A stretch of 64,000 nt of DNA, from the NCBI GenBank assembly GCA_034440615.1, contig JAOTOM010005111.1:124001-188000 (forward strand), read 5' to 3'. A program made the translations under genes and the position numbers. The stretch comes from Ashinkailepas kermadecensis (lineage: Eukaryota > Arthropoda > Thecostraca > Neolepadidae). This document shows, piece by piece, positions 39,435 to 50,367 of this stretch (the stretch's first letter is position 1; every line of letters begins with the position of its first letter). Below the pieces are notes generated by a model. The model worked only from the letters and a program-made list of their open reading frames with translations. It made no database searches and was not told the DNA's origin.

Positions 39435-39611
39435 CGGGAAGGCGCGCCGTGGCGACGGCAACGATCTGACGCCCAGTCCACGCAAGCTGCTCACCATCCA
39501 GCGCGACCTGGACAAGCTGAACCGCCTGATCAACGACATGACGCCCGTTTCCGAGCTGCCCTTCAACGTGCGGCCCAAGTCGCGCAAGGAGAAGAACAAG
39601 CTGGCGTCGCG
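39435..39611 (+). CDS. REPTOR: REPTOR/CREBRF-like factor, coding exon 4 (bZIP start)
   Basis: Residues 365-422. The acceptor is gttcggcag: choosing this AG rather than the earlier ggtcag restores the [11 protein letters not shown] frame with exon 3. Conserved blocks are [20 protein letters not shown] (375-394), [16 protein letters not shown] (396-411) and the first half of the bZIP basic region, [11 protein letters not shown] (412-422), with the invariant Asn at 418 and Ala at 421. The last codon is split by the intron, so the DNA-binding region spans two exons. The donor is GTCAGT. Confidence 0.96.
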
Positions 39612-40521
39612 GTCAGTGGCGATGTCGGTGGTGTGGTGACAGGAACGTCACCGATGGCGCACAAGTTCCACCAATGTTTTGTTTCATGTGTGTAAAAATG
39701 TAGCCCAAAAGTAGTGCGTCACTTTCAGGGGACGTTGAGTTTCGACTCGGATATGGCTAAAGTCAACCGTAGCCTATGTCAGAAATGTGTGTACCTTCAG
39801 GCCTGCATGGGTGCCAAATGGCCCTACCTGCTGCGCCCAAGAGCCCTAAGATCGGTGTGTTGAGAAGCCAAGCCAACTTGACCACCAAGGTCATGATTCA
39901 TTATCGTAACTTAGCACTATTTGTGTTGTTATACAGGATTGAACAGTGAGTCTTCGCTGCAGTGATTACTGCAGTGATTGCTGCAGTGCGTTGTATCGCC
40001 ATCACTCGATGTATTTGTTTTGGCGCGTGATTCATTCGTGTGATCGCGTGTTGCTCATGTACCAGGGTGTTGCGTAGTGGCAGAGCCCGCCACTCGCGGC
40101 CATCGAGTGGGACGGAGGCGGCTGGCGTAAGCTGATGTAGTTATTTAGATGTGGAATGCGGGCCAGGGGAATCACGAGAGCTTTAGGAGAGACCAGTTGA
40201 TGTAGCTTGCATCGCTTTGCTGTTCTGGTGACCTGCTCTCACCTTTGTATGCCCCTGCATTGATTTCTCCACGCGCCAAATGTTCCGAATTACGTAACCC
40301 GCTCCCCTCCCCCGACATCCACTGGGTGCCCTGCTCTCTCTTATACCTGACTGGCACTCTTTCGTGTGTCCCCGACCGGTACTCTGTTCCGTGTGTTTCG
40401 ACGGTAACTGTGTTTTCGTGTGCCTCTGTCGTGACCCTGACCAATCTATGCGTCCCCACATGCCAATTTCTCACCGTTGGCTGGAATTTCGTGTCGTTGA
40501 CGGAGACACATGGGCTTTCAG

Positions 40522-40595
40522 AGCGTGTCGCCTGAAGAAGAAAGCACAGCACGAGGCCAACAAGATCCAGCTGTCCGGACTGGGCGAGGAACACA
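40522..40595 (+). CDS. REPTOR: REPTOR/CREBRF-like factor, coding exon 5 (basic region)
   Basis: Residues 424-447. The split Arg codon (CG from exon 4, A here) completes NKLASRACR, the N-x2-A-x3-C-R bZIP signature. [14 protein letters not shown] finishes the basic region and [10 protein letters not shown] begins the zipper. The acceptor is tgggctttcag and the donor GTGAGT. Confidence 0.96.
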
Positions 40596-40639
40596 GTGAG
40601 TGGAACACATCAAGTCTTGGCGGTGGCTGTCGGGCAAAG

Positions 40640-40820
40640 AGTACAGTAGGGTTCCAGGGAGTTCCAAATAGTAGTAGTTAGTAATAGTAGTAGTTCCAGT
40701 AGGGTTCCAGGGAGTTCCAAATAGTAGTAGTTAGTAATAGTAGTAGTTCCAGTAGGGTTCCAGGGAGTTCCAAATAGTAGTAGTTAGTAATAGTAGTAGT
40801 TCCAGTAGGGTTCCAAGGGT
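40640..40820. repeat. Minisatellite, 53-bp unit, ~3.3 copies
   Basis: Units of agtagggttccagggagttc, caaatagtagtagttagtaa and tagtagtagttcc in REPTOR intron 5. Confidence 0.96.
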
Positions 40821-40931
40821 TCCAAATTGTTCTCACCCGGGTGTCATTTCCCATCAACATCCGGACACTTCGTGACACTGCCCACGTCACCGATGCACCT
40901 GACCGGACCTCCGCTGCCCCGTGTGCGACAG

Positions 40932-41066
40932 GACGTCTGACGGCGGCTCTACGGGACATGGAGCAGGCGCTCAAGTCGCGCCTGCTGGCGCCTGCTGGCG
41001 GCGCCGCGTCGCCAACTCCAGAGGAGATTAGCCAGCTGTCGGATCGCATCGTCAAGCAGGCGCACA
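40932..41066 (+). CDS. REPTOR: REPTOR/CREBRF-like factor, coding exon 6 (zipper)
   Basis: Residues 449-492, entered by a split Arg codon. RLTAALRDMEQALKSRLL continues the zipper with regularly spaced Leu and Met. A Gly/Ala/Pro linker (APAGGAASPTPE) follows, then a helix EISQLSDRIVKQAH that corresponds to the EILIKDTLG part of CREBRF. The acceptor is gtgcgacag and the donor GTGAGT. A 24-bp tandem array starts about 25 bp after the donor. Confidence 0.9.
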
Positions 41067-41089
41067 GTGAGTGAGACGGGCGCGAGAGC

Positions 41090-41402
41090 TCGCCGCACCT
41101 CGGTCGGTAGGACTAGCCGCAGCTAGGTCGGTAGGACTAGCCGCACCTCGGTCGGTAGGACTAGCCGCACCTCGGTCGGTAGGGCTAGCCGCAGCTCGGT
41201 CGGTAGGGCTCGCCGCAGCTCGGTCGGTAGGGCTCGCCGCAGCTCGGTCGGTAGGGCTAGCCGCACCTCGGTCGGTAGGGCTAGCCGCAGCTCGGTCGGT
41301 AGGGCTAGCCGCAGCTCGGTCGGTAGGGCTAGCCGCAGCTCGGTCGGTAGGGCTCGCCGCAGCTCGGTCGGTAGGGCTCGCCGCAGCTCGGTCGGCAAGC
41401 CG
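41090..41402. repeat. Minisatellite, 24-bp unit, ~13 copies
   Basis: The unit is cggtcggtagggctagccgc + agct, with accT/agct and ctagcc/ctcgcc variants. It starts about 25 bp after the donor of REPTOR exon 6. Confidence 0.96.
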
Positions 41403-41449
41403 GTCGACTTCCGATCGCAGGGTCGTGGGCTCGAGCTTCACGGACGGCG

Positions 41450-41720
41450 GGATTGACAGGTCCGGCCGCAGTCACTCGGCGTGGGCTGATGGGTCCGGCG
41501 CGGTCACTCGGCGTGGGCTGATGGGTCCGGCGCGGTCACTCGGCGTGGGCTGATGGGTCCGGCGCGGTCACTCGGCGTGGGCTGATGGGTCCGGCGCGGT
41601 CACTCGGCGTGGGCTGATGGGTCCGGCGCGGTCACTCGGCGTGGGCTGATGGGTCCGACCGGGGTCACTCGGCGTGGGCTGATGGGTCCGGCGCGGTCAC
41701 TCGGCGTGGGCTGATGAGAG
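41450..41720. repeat. Minisatellite, 32-bp unit, ~8 copies
   Basis: Units of ggcgcggtcactcggcgtgg + gctgatgggtcc, nearly perfect apart from one ccgaccggggtc variant. Confidence 0.96.
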
Positions 41721-42469
41721 GTCGGCCACACTATCCGGCCTGGCAGTCCAGTGCACCGTCAGAGAGCCCGACGTTCGATCTGAGTGAGCCGCGCCGGCCG
41801 CCAGACCCTGCGGCAGACGCAGCCCATGCTGTCCGGCAACGATGGCTGGGTTCAATGTTCTGAGTGCTATGCAGGGGAGAATTGAAGTCAAAGTGGGAAT
41901 ATTCTGCCTGTTTTTTAATTGGGCGCTATATGACTAATGACGTCGGTGCTCCCTAAAGCTCAAATAACTAATCAACTAATGAATTTGAATGCATGATATA
42001 TTTGCTTCACCTGATCATACGCAATTGCAGCCAAGCATACCGGCGGCTTCTGCTGGGTGCGTGGGGAATTCACCGATGCACCCCTCTGATAAGGATCACA
42101 GGTCGGCGAGATAAATTATTCACTAAAAAATCACTTTGGCTTTGAACACATGTCTCACGTCGTTCGCGAGTTAACAAGCCCATCGTTATCACCGATTGGG
42201 ACAAATGAGATGTCTGCATAACCACTCAGGATAACATGATCGTGGACTATTTACTTGGCCTGTGGTCACATTTCCTGCGCACATTTGTATTATCGTGCGC
42301 GTGTTTAATGCATTTTTCAACGGACCAGCCGCTGCATGTGGTGATGATCCTGCGATGTGCGCTGCTTTCGGTGATCTGTTCTGGCTGCAACAGAGATGAC
42401 GTCAGTACAACTCTGACGTCACAATCGTATTCCGCACAGTGCAATGTATCTGCTGCTTTTTGCTCCTAG

Positions 42470-42618
42470 CATGCGGTGAAGGCTGCCCCAGCGCGGCTGG
42501 CGTTCCCCACGCTGTACATGAAGTGTGTCCTCTCTTGCCTGGAGCTTCCCCAGCTCCAGCTGATGCAGTTGCGCTGCGTCAGCCGCGTCTCGATAGCCCG
42601 CCTGATCTCTTGTCCACC
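42470..42618 (+). other. Candidate orphan exon in REPTOR intron 6
   Basis: It follows a pyrimidine-rich acceptor (tgctgctttttgctcctag) and ends at GTGGGT. Its GC content is higher than its flanks. One frame stays open: HAVKAAPARLAFPTLYMK, then CVLSCLELPQLQLMQL and RCVSRVSIARLI. I do not recognise the domain. Its length and phase would break the REPTOR frame between exons 6 and 7, so it would have to belong to another transcript. Two TGACGTCA sites lie just upstream (42397, 42414). Confidence 0.22.
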
Positions 42619-43886
42619 GTGGGTCAGTGTTCAAAAATCAATTTTGAGCTTGGGTGCCAGAGTGGAGTGGAAGTAATCTTGAAGAGGTAGCATAAGAGTG
42701 GAAAATTATCGTAAGGAAGAAGTGGAATACAGTGCTTCAGAGCAACTTATCGTTTTCTAGCCAAGATCTAGTTCATCTTAAAACCAATGGCTGCAACAAA
42801 TATTGTCAGTATGCCATCTCCTGATTCTTTGATGCAAGGCTAGACAACTGTAACCAAACCAGGGGTTTCGTGTCCGAAAGGGTTTCAGATTGAATAGGAA
42901 AAATGGCAAATTAACATTAGCGTGATACCAAACTAGGGAGGTCCGGATCCCCGAACCACCCGGAATCTCTCTTTCTCTGGCGATGCTTGGATGCTGCAGC
43001 TAGATTGCCATTTCGAATTTAAGAACAGGCGAAGTTGGGAGTGGAAAATTAGCGATAGCATTGTGAGGTAAAAGCAGAAGGGTATTCCTGGTTAGATGCC
43101 ATTTTGTGGAAAATATGGAAATATGTACCCAAAACATTGAACTCTGGAACGCTGCTATGGGTGCTGCACTTGAGATGTTGCGTACACTTCCCATTTCCAG
43201 CACATTCATACATGTGTTGCAAAATAAAAGAACATCCAACGTACTCCCGGTATGCAAAAAGCCAGCTAACACTAATTTTGGCCATCCCAGGGGCTTTAAC
43301 GCGTTAACGCGCGTTTAACGCGTTACAGCCAGCTAAAACTGGCTACAAATGAAAGTGCTATCCATTGAGTAAGATGCGTCTACGAATTTACATTATCACT
43401 ATGCATAATATACCACCTACTAGCTGTTTGAACGCCTCATCAAGCGGCAGCATAGTCAGCAAGACTGTCTACTTCAGACGGATCCATTGAGTGACCGAGC
43501 GAAGCGAGCGAACGAAAGTTCAAATGCAGTCTTACACACGAGATCAACTCAGACTCGATCTTGTTTGGTTGTAAGGATTTCAAGGATCTCTTTTCATTCA
43601 CTGATTGATTATTTGTGGTTGGGGGCGCATCAACTGGTACTGGTTATATAGCGCCCACTCTTTTGATTCAGAGCCCCGCTATGTACAATATAATATAGGT
43701 GCCAATATAATTGTACTGCAACGATACATTGTTGAGGCTATGCAAGAATGCACTGGAGTTTCCTGTTTTTCTATTTGCTTTTGTTGTTGCAAAGTTATAA
43801 AGCAACAATATTCCAAATATTGAGGCCGGACAGAGCACCGAGTGACCGTGACATGCGACTGCTGACCACGTGCACCTGGCCGACAG

Positions 43887-43987
43887 AGCACCGAGTGGCC
43901 GGACACCTGCCGGAGTTCGTGCAGCGCAGCCTGGAGCGGTACCGGACGGGTTCCGACCCGGCCACCACACACACCGACCTCGGCTAG
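43887..43987 (+). CDS. REPTOR: REPTOR/CREBRF-like factor, terminal coding exon 7
   Basis: Residues 494-525 and a TAG stop at 43985-43987. The split codon (A + AG) gives Lys, then HRVAGHLPEFVQRSLERY, matching the LPVAGQTSEFVNQVLEK tail of CREBRF. The last residues (RTGSDPATTHTDLG) are not conserved. The acceptor is tggccgacag. No AATAAA signal was seen close downstream. Confidence 0.88.
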
Positions 43988-44089
43988 ACGAGCTCGGCGC
44001 GTCTCCACCTCCACCTCCACCTCCACACACGGAGTGCGTGGCCAGAGTGGTGGCGCTCCGCCAGGATCGCGAGCCACGCCGCTCACTGC

Positions 44090-44215
44090 TTGGGCGGCTC
44101 GTGGTGACTGCCGATCGGCTGAGTACTTCGTGGCGGCGCTGATTGGCGGCGAGGACTGCGGCTCGGCGCTGATTGGCGGGGAGGGCTGCGGCTCGGCGCT
44201 GATTCGTCGCCGCTC
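44090..44215. repeat. ~27-bp repeat, 3-4 copies, after REPTOR stop
   Basis: Units of ggcgctgattggcgg + cgaggactgcggct with variants (gattcgtcgccgctcgg). It probably lies in the REPTOR 3' untranslated region. Confidence 0.7.
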
Positions 44216-44655
44216 GGCAGCTGTCCAATCGGCGACGGCGTGGCGCGCGTGCCGTCATGTGATTGGAGAAGTGACCCGAGCCGTGCTGAACCGACGACAG
44301 GGGAACTGGCGGATCCAGCCGCACGTCTCGAGCGGGACCAGATCCGTTTTGCAGGGGCCAAATAGCCCCAGGCTGCCGAATGCAAACAAATTTCTCAAGT
44401 TATGGGAAAACGTTTTTTTTAATCATGGGAATTAAGAAAACCAGAGGCCTTCAGACCTAAGAATTTGCATTAAGACAAATCTATCGGAAACTAAATGTTT
44501 TTTTTTCGAGAAAACAACACCAGCATTTTGGCTCAGCGCCATCGGTTGGAGGACGCCCCGAATCCCCCCCCGGCTCTGCTGCTGTATGTGAGGAGGTCAG
44601 AGGTTGTGGTTGACGGACGCGCGCCCGCTGGTTGCTCGGGCAGCGTCGCAGTCAG

Positions 44656-44815
44656 GTATGCTCAAGGTGACGACATGTGTGGTGACAGCCGAGTCGTCGG
44701 TGACTGGATCTGTTCCTCAAGGTGACAACAGATGTGGTGACAGCCGAGTCGTCGGTGACTGGATCTGTTCCTCAAGGTGACGACAGATGTGGTGACATTC
44801 GAGTCGTTGGTGACT
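44656..44815. repeat. Minisatellite, ~55-bp unit, 3 copies
   Basis: Units of ctcaaggtgacgacatgtgt, ggtgacagccgagtcgtcgg and tgactggatctgttc. Confidence 0.95.
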
Positions 44816-45600
44816 GATCCGAGCCATTAGATTTGCGAACGGAGGCGTACAATGTGGCAATCTGTTTCTTCGGGTCGAGTGCATGTTTACGCTTTTGAAC
44901 TTGTCAACCTAGTCATGCGGGCGCAATGAAGCTTGACTCGAGCACCACGGCGCCATTGTCAGCGGTGCAGTGTCAGGCCCCCTTTCCACTCTTCGCGCTG
45001 TCAGTTCAGCTTTTGTGACCATTTGTTTTAAGGTAGGTTAAGCGTACGTTAGTATGTAGCCTTTTCTGCCGACGGTTGTCGATATTTCTTGACTTTCTGC
45101 GGGAGAGCGGTTGGCCGCGCCACGACGGGCTCAGTTTGGTGCTGCTCAGCCGCACGTTGGGCTCTGTCAGCGCGACCCCCAGCTGCCCGCGATATCCCAA
45201 GGGCTGTATTGCAATTCCGTTATTTTGGCACCTCGTGCATGCCCTGGCAGGTTCTAGGCGTCGCCTGCATTTCACAGTAAGCTCTGCTGGCATCCGGGCT
45301 GTTGGCGCGCGCGGTCGGCCAGCGCCGTGTACAGTCGCCACATCCGCTATGTCGTAGTTGTTTCAGTGAGAGGACCGTACCGCATAGGCGCGCACCCTGC
45401 TGCGCTCTATTAAAACACAGGCTGTTTGATGCACTGCCGAGGTCGTGAAGGGTTCTTGAGGCTGGGTGTACGCTTCGGTGAGGAGCGCGTGTCTGCGCGC
45501 GGCGGGCGCGACACGTGGCCACCCAGTTGGTTGGTTGGTTGGTCTGTTGGTGTCGGTGGACCCCGTGCGAGCGGCGGCTGTATTCGGCGGCCGAACTGCG
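44816..45600. other. GC-rich intergenic block, possible promoter
   Basis: It contains tcagttcagc near 45001 followed by ttttaaggtaggt (a donor-like site at about 45033), which would fit a short untranslated first exon on the plus strand. A 111-codon frame lies on the minus strand at 45006-45341, without recognisable homology. No gene can be supported. Confidence 0.2.
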
Positions 45601-45604
45601 GCGA

Positions 45605-46000
45605 CCCGGCGCGGCCGCGTGTCGTGTCGTGTGGCGCGGCGTCGTGTGGCGCGGCGTCGTGTGGCGCGGCGTCGTGTGGTCGCGTCGTGTGTCGCGGCGT
45701 CGTGTGGTCGTGTCGTGTGGCGCGGCGTCGTGTGGTCGTGTCGTGTGGCGCGGCCGCGTGTCGTGTCGTGTGGCGCGGCGTCGTGTGGTCGTGTCGTGTG
45801 GCGCGGCCGCGTGTCGTGTCGTGTGGCGCGGCGTCGTGTGGTCGTGTCGTGTGGCGCGGCCGCGTGTCGTGTCGTGTGGCGCGGCGTCGTGTGGTCGTGT
45901 CGTGTGGCGCGGCCGCGTGTCGTGTCGTGTGGCGCGGCCGCGTGTCGTGTCGTGTGGCGCGGCCGCGTGTCGTGTCGTGTGGCGCGGCGTCGTGTTGTGT
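45605..46000. repeat. GTGTC/GTGGCGCGGC repeat array
   Basis: gtgtcgtgtcgtgtggcgcg and cgtcgtgtggtcgtgtcg blocks alternate in a ~60-bp higher-order pattern. There are no stops in several frames, hence spurious 230-300 codon frames. Confidence 0.95.
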
Positions 46001-46104
46001 TGTGTCCTCTGTGGTGGTGCGTGCCTCTGGATGGTCCGGCGCCGCCGCCGGCCACCACCGCGGCTGTTATGACGCCCGGAGCTGGAGTGACCGACGTGTC
46101 GCTG

Positions 46105-46675
46105 TGTCGCCGCTGTGGCAGTAAACAGCAATGGACAGCTAACCGCTCGTCTCTGGCAGTAAACAGCAACGGACAGCTGACCGCCTGCCGCTGTGGCAGT
46201 AAACAGGGACGGACAGCTGACCGTCTGCCACTGTGGCAGTACACAGGGACGGGCAACTAACCGCTCGTCTCTGGCAGTAAACAGGGACAGACAGCTGACC
46301 GCCTGCCGCTGTGGCAGTAAACAGGGACGGACAGCTGACCGCCTGCCGATGTGGCTGGTTGGTTATTGGTTTTACGACACGTCGACCGTTGAGTCATATA
46401 GCGTTGCCAATCTCTCACGCCGATTGGTCGCGGGCGAAGAGTAGCGACAGGTGAGATTCGAACCCACAATCTTTCGATTGCGAACGAGCATCTTACCCCT
46501 AGACCACTCGTCCCCCCTGCCGATGTGGCAGTAAACAGCAACGGACAGCTGACCGCCTGCCGCTGTGGCAGTAAACAGCAACGGACAGCTGACCGCCTGC
46601 CGCTGTAGCTATAAACAGTAACGGACGGCTGCCCGCCTGCCGCTGTGGCAGTAAACAGCAACGAGCAGATGACCT
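46105..46675. repeat. Minisatellite, 40-bp unit, split by a SINE
   Basis: Units of ctgccgctgtggcagtaaac + agcaacggacagctgaccgc, about ten copies. The array is interrupted at 46356-46515 by a tRNA-derived SINE. Confidence 0.95.
46356..46515 (-). mobile_element. tRNA-derived SINE, family A, copy 1, with target duplication
   Basis: On the minus strand it begins gggacgagtggtctaggggt (A box) and contains ggttcgaatctcacc (B box), as in a tRNA-derived RNA polymerase III promoter. It ends in an aaccaataaccaacca tail. cctgccgatgtggc occurs on both sides (46342-46355 and 46516-46529), a perfect 14-bp target duplication within a minisatellite unit. Confidence 0.92.
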
Positions 46676-46679
46676 CTTG

Positions 46680-47100
46680 GATCGATTGCCGCATGGCGTG
46701 GGAGCGCACACGAAGGGAGGCGACCACCAAAACAGTCGGCTCGGGTCAACGCGGGATGTCTTGGCGATGGTGGACAAGCTGGACGGAACAGAACGGTTCC
46801 CCGTGTGACAACATCCGCGACCGCCGGTCCGTACGGTAGGAATATCCATCCGCCTGCCAAGTGGCGATGGTGCTGGCGGTTTGGTGTTGAAGGCCACGCC
46901 GAACGCTGCACTCATGAAGTGGCAGTGATATCGAGCCCACAAATTTCGAGGCACATTGGAACCTCGCGCGGAAAATATTGTCTGGTTCAGAATGTTTGGC
47001 GCCCCGGCCGGATGGGCTGCATGTGGCAGTTGGGGGAGCCAATGCGCAGGGAGACTAAACGCGACTGGCAGAATCTCACAGCACTAACTACACCCGACTA
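46680..47100. other. No certain gene
   Basis: Short overlapping frames only, with no domain recognised. Confidence 0.4.
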
Positions 47101-47104
47101 CCGT

Positions 47105-47158
47105 CTTGGACTGTTGTAGCCTCATCTGCTTGTTCTGATGAGGCTACAACAGTCCAAG
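47105..47158. ncRNA. Perfect 22-bp hairpin, possible small-RNA precursor
   Basis: The arm at 47105-47126 (cttggactgttgtagcctca...) and its exact complement at 47137-47158 are separated by a 10-base loop (tgcttgttct). A further partial copy, gtcttggactgttg, follows at about 47160-47174. The length suits a short hairpin RNA. The perfect pairing and extra copy fit a recent template-switch palindrome at least as well. Confidence 0.3.
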
Positions 47159-47174
47159 CTGTCTTGGACTGTTG

Positions 47175-48760
47175 CACTCTGACTCGGTACCTATTCCGGG
47201 TGTGGGAGAAGCGAGGCAATCCGAACTCGTAAAACGAACCAGAGTTCTTCCTTCCATTTGCGGTTTTGGAACAAGTCATCGCTGGCCCGTGCCAGTGAAC
47301 ACTCGATAGTAAACCAGGACCAATGCATCGATAGTATATTAGCAGCGCGACTAGCAGAGCTGATTTAACATTATGGGTTAGTCACAACACGCGGGCATAC
47401 ACAATCAAAGCAGACACCGGCAGAGACCTTCGTCCGACGCAGGCAACGGTTTCCAAAGCAGTGGACAGCAGCGAGAGGTGCAGCAAATGCGCGGCGCTGT
47501 CGGATCATTCGTGAAAACAGCACTGCTGGTGTGCGGTGTGGCAGCGGGGCACGCCGTTCCCCCGGGTCCCGACCGACGAGGTCCAGTACTGTACCTTAGG
47601 GTGCTCTTGCCGGTCGGACGTACACAATTGTACTCGGATGGCTGGACGGCGTGGCGTTGCAGGTGTTGCGCCTGCGAAACCAGCCGCTGCAAATGCAACG
47701 TTGACTTTTTGTGAGTGTCATACTTTCGCTTTGCAACATCAATTTTGTTTTGGTAACACCAAATTCGCAATTTGCGATAAAAGCTTGACTGGTGGCCTTG
47801 CACCCACGCTGCGCCGGTTAGATTACAACACGAGATATGCAGCATTATGCGGGGGGGGGGGGGATATTCACCGAATGCAACGTACAATATAACGCACATT
47901 TTACTGTTGGCATGCATTTTACCCGCTGGGCAGCGGGTTCGCCCCCAGCCAAGCAGCAAGTGTTCCTGCGACGCAGTTTTTACAACAGGACTGAGATGGG
48001 GATCCATAAGATCGCCTCACCCCGGGCCCCATTTCGCTTGCCCACTGCCTTCGGATCTTTTAACTTGCGATGCAATTAAATTAGACGTCCCATGACATCG
48101 ATCGTCCACATATGAAATGCAGGACAAGGTGTCGGTGTCGCAGCCACCTGCACACAGCACATATACAAAAACAACCCGTCCGGTGGGATCCCGTTTGAAC
48201 GTGCGTGTGACGGATGCCGCGGTGCCAGTCTGAATAGAGGCCCACAAATTACGGCAAACCCCGAGAACACCTGAACCGGCGGACGAGCGGCGCCACGCCC
48301 AGGATTAGATCTTGGCGAGTCACGCTGGCCGGTACCGATCGGTGCTTCGACGCCCCCGAAGCGGCACATGACACGGGCGAGGACAACACTGACCACGCGA
48401 CACTGGCTGGGCGGGGAGACTATGCGCGCACACCCATCACACACACACACACACACAGCGACGACCGCGCATGTCGATGCAAAATGTGACACCTCGGCAC
48501 ACCAGCCAGACACCGGCGTATTACTGTTGGGCCGCAGAACGTGCGGGCGTGCGTCTCGAACCCGGCATCCACCCAGTCTACATTCACCATGTGCGGCAGC
48601 GTCGCTGTGGCCGAGGCTCGCAGTCGGTGTCGGCAGCACGGCAGCACATGTGACGCCGGCACAACGGCAGTCGAGACCGAGCGGCAGCACATGTGACGAC
48701 GGACACTTCCCGACACTCGGGAGGCAGTGTGCACGTGGCGCGAGGAGGCACAGCACAGCT
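47175..48760. other. Intergenic, no certain gene
   Basis: It holds a G run at 47850-47861 and a short (CA)n at 48440-48458. A Cys-rich frame near 47536-47790 (VQYCTLGCSCRSDVHNC) is unrecognised and lacks a proven start. Confidence 0.35.
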
Positions 48761-48764
48761 GTCG

Positions 48765-49210
48765 TGTGAACCAGACGGCGACCGCACCACCGGACCAAGT
48801 CACACAGCTCAAAGTAGTCGTGTGAACTTGACGGCGACCGTAGCACCAAACCAAGTCAGACAGCTCAAAGTAGTCGCCGTGTGAACTAGACGGTGACCGT
48901 GCCACCGGACCAGGTCAGACAGCTCAAAGTTGTGTGAACCAGAGGGTGGTCGTACCACCGGAGCAAGTCAGACAGCTCAAAGTCGTCGTGTGAACTAGAC
49001 GGTGACCGAGCCACCGGACCAAGTCAGACCGCTCAAAGTCGTCGTCGTGTGAACTAGACGGGACCGCACCACCAAACCAAGTCAGGCAGCTCAAAGTTGC
49101 TCCACTCAACAGAAGGCGTGAGCAGCTGACTCAAGCTCTGACTAGACGGCGACCGTACCACCGAGCCAAGCCAGACAGCTCAAAGTTGCACTACTCAACA
49201 GAAGGCGTGA
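48765..49210. repeat. Minisatellite, ~55-60-bp irregular unit, ~7 copies
   Basis: Units contain gtgtgaactagacggtgacc, ccaccggaccaagtcagaca and gctcaaagt, with variable spacers. Confidence 0.93.
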
Positions 49211-49463
49211 CTAACTCAAGCTCCGACTAGCGGGTCCTGTAGCGGACTTGAATAGGCCAGCTCTGCTTTGAGAGTGTCGGCGCTAACAAGTTGTGGCTAA
49301 TATCCGCTCGGTTCAAGCACGCCGCATAACCACACCGCAAAACTATATTAAACCCATCTAATCGTATGCCCACGAAGCTATATCGAAAATGCGTCGTAGC
49401 ATTTCTAAACATTTTTGCCAGATCAAGCTAGCTAGCTGACACACGACTACACCTTGCTTCTAG

Positions 49464-49822
49464 GCCGCGCCTGCCTCGGATACAAACACCCCTCCATCGC
49501 TGCAGGGGCCGGCATGGCAGCCTCCCCAGCAGTTGGCGCCATGCTGTCCATGCTCGGTACTGGCGCCACATACCAGACCCCCTTGACAAGACCACAGGGC
49601 GCTCCGGCAGGCCCCGGCACTGCTGGTGGACCGCCAGATTCCCGGCCCCAGCGACCATCGAGCGTCTCTGAATCGCGCCAATCTACACCCAGCAGGCGGC
49701 CGAACCACCCTATGGCACAGCGATGGCGGAAAAAAAACTCCGGACGAGGACCACGTGCGTCGGACAGCTCACAAGGCGTCACAACTGAAGCCGACGGACT
49801 TCTCACGGCTCACGGCGACTAG
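49464..49822 (+). other. Candidate terminal exon, unknown protein
   Basis: A good acceptor (acaccttgcttctag) is followed by 118 open codons ending in TAG: RACLGYKHPSIAAGAGMAAS, then a Pro/Gly/Ser/Arg-rich low-complexity stretch. GC is above the surroundings. I recognise no family, and no upstream partner exon was found. It may be chance composition. Confidence 0.2.
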
Positions 49823-50220
49823 CCAAGGCTCGAGAAGGCTCTCACAGGGCTTTAAGGGACCTGACGTGTCCGGGGACTCGCGAATACCCGGGGAACTGGA
49901 GTTGTTGAAGTCCTCTGGAACAGGAAACTGAACCAGTGGGCGTGTGGAGTATTTGGGCCGTCATGGTATCTCGGAGGATGTTTTGTGGAGGAAGGAATTT
50001 AGAGGCCGGTCCCGATCACCATCCACCCTATAGTTCCCATAGCAACCAAAGCTCGCTCGTTGAGTCAATCGCAGTTCGGTTGGCTAGCCATTTTTTTCAT
50101 AAGACAGCATCGTGTCTTAACTTTGCGAGCTGACAGTAATTGCCTACACTGAATCTAGTTATACCGTTTTCGTAGCCATACATTCTACTATGCTCTCGGT
50201 CATTTCAAACTCATTAATAT
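49823..50220. other. Intergenic, no recognisable feature
   Basis: Unique sequence between the convergent genes; probably includes the 3' end of the flotillin-2 transcript. Confidence 0.4.
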
Positions 50221-50367
50221 TGTTCCCTGTTGTACATTCGTGTGGAGAACATACTGCAACCCGCCGACCCAGACCCAACTGAGCCCAGTCGGGATATTGC
50301 GGACTCGGCCCGCGTCCGCAGTCTGCCTCAGTCCGGCGTCCGGTCCTCCGAGTCGACGGAGGTCTCC

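Noticed and set aside
45220..46260. Frames of 230-300 codons rich in Arg/Val or His/Thr/Arg
   Set aside because: They follow the GTGTC/GTGGCGCGGC repeats; no independent coding evidence.
46449..46515. A functional tRNA gene (also at 54220-54288 and 58980-59050)
   Set aside because: A and B boxes are present, but the cloverleaf is imperfect, copies continue into SINE bodies, and two copies have target duplications. They are SINEs.
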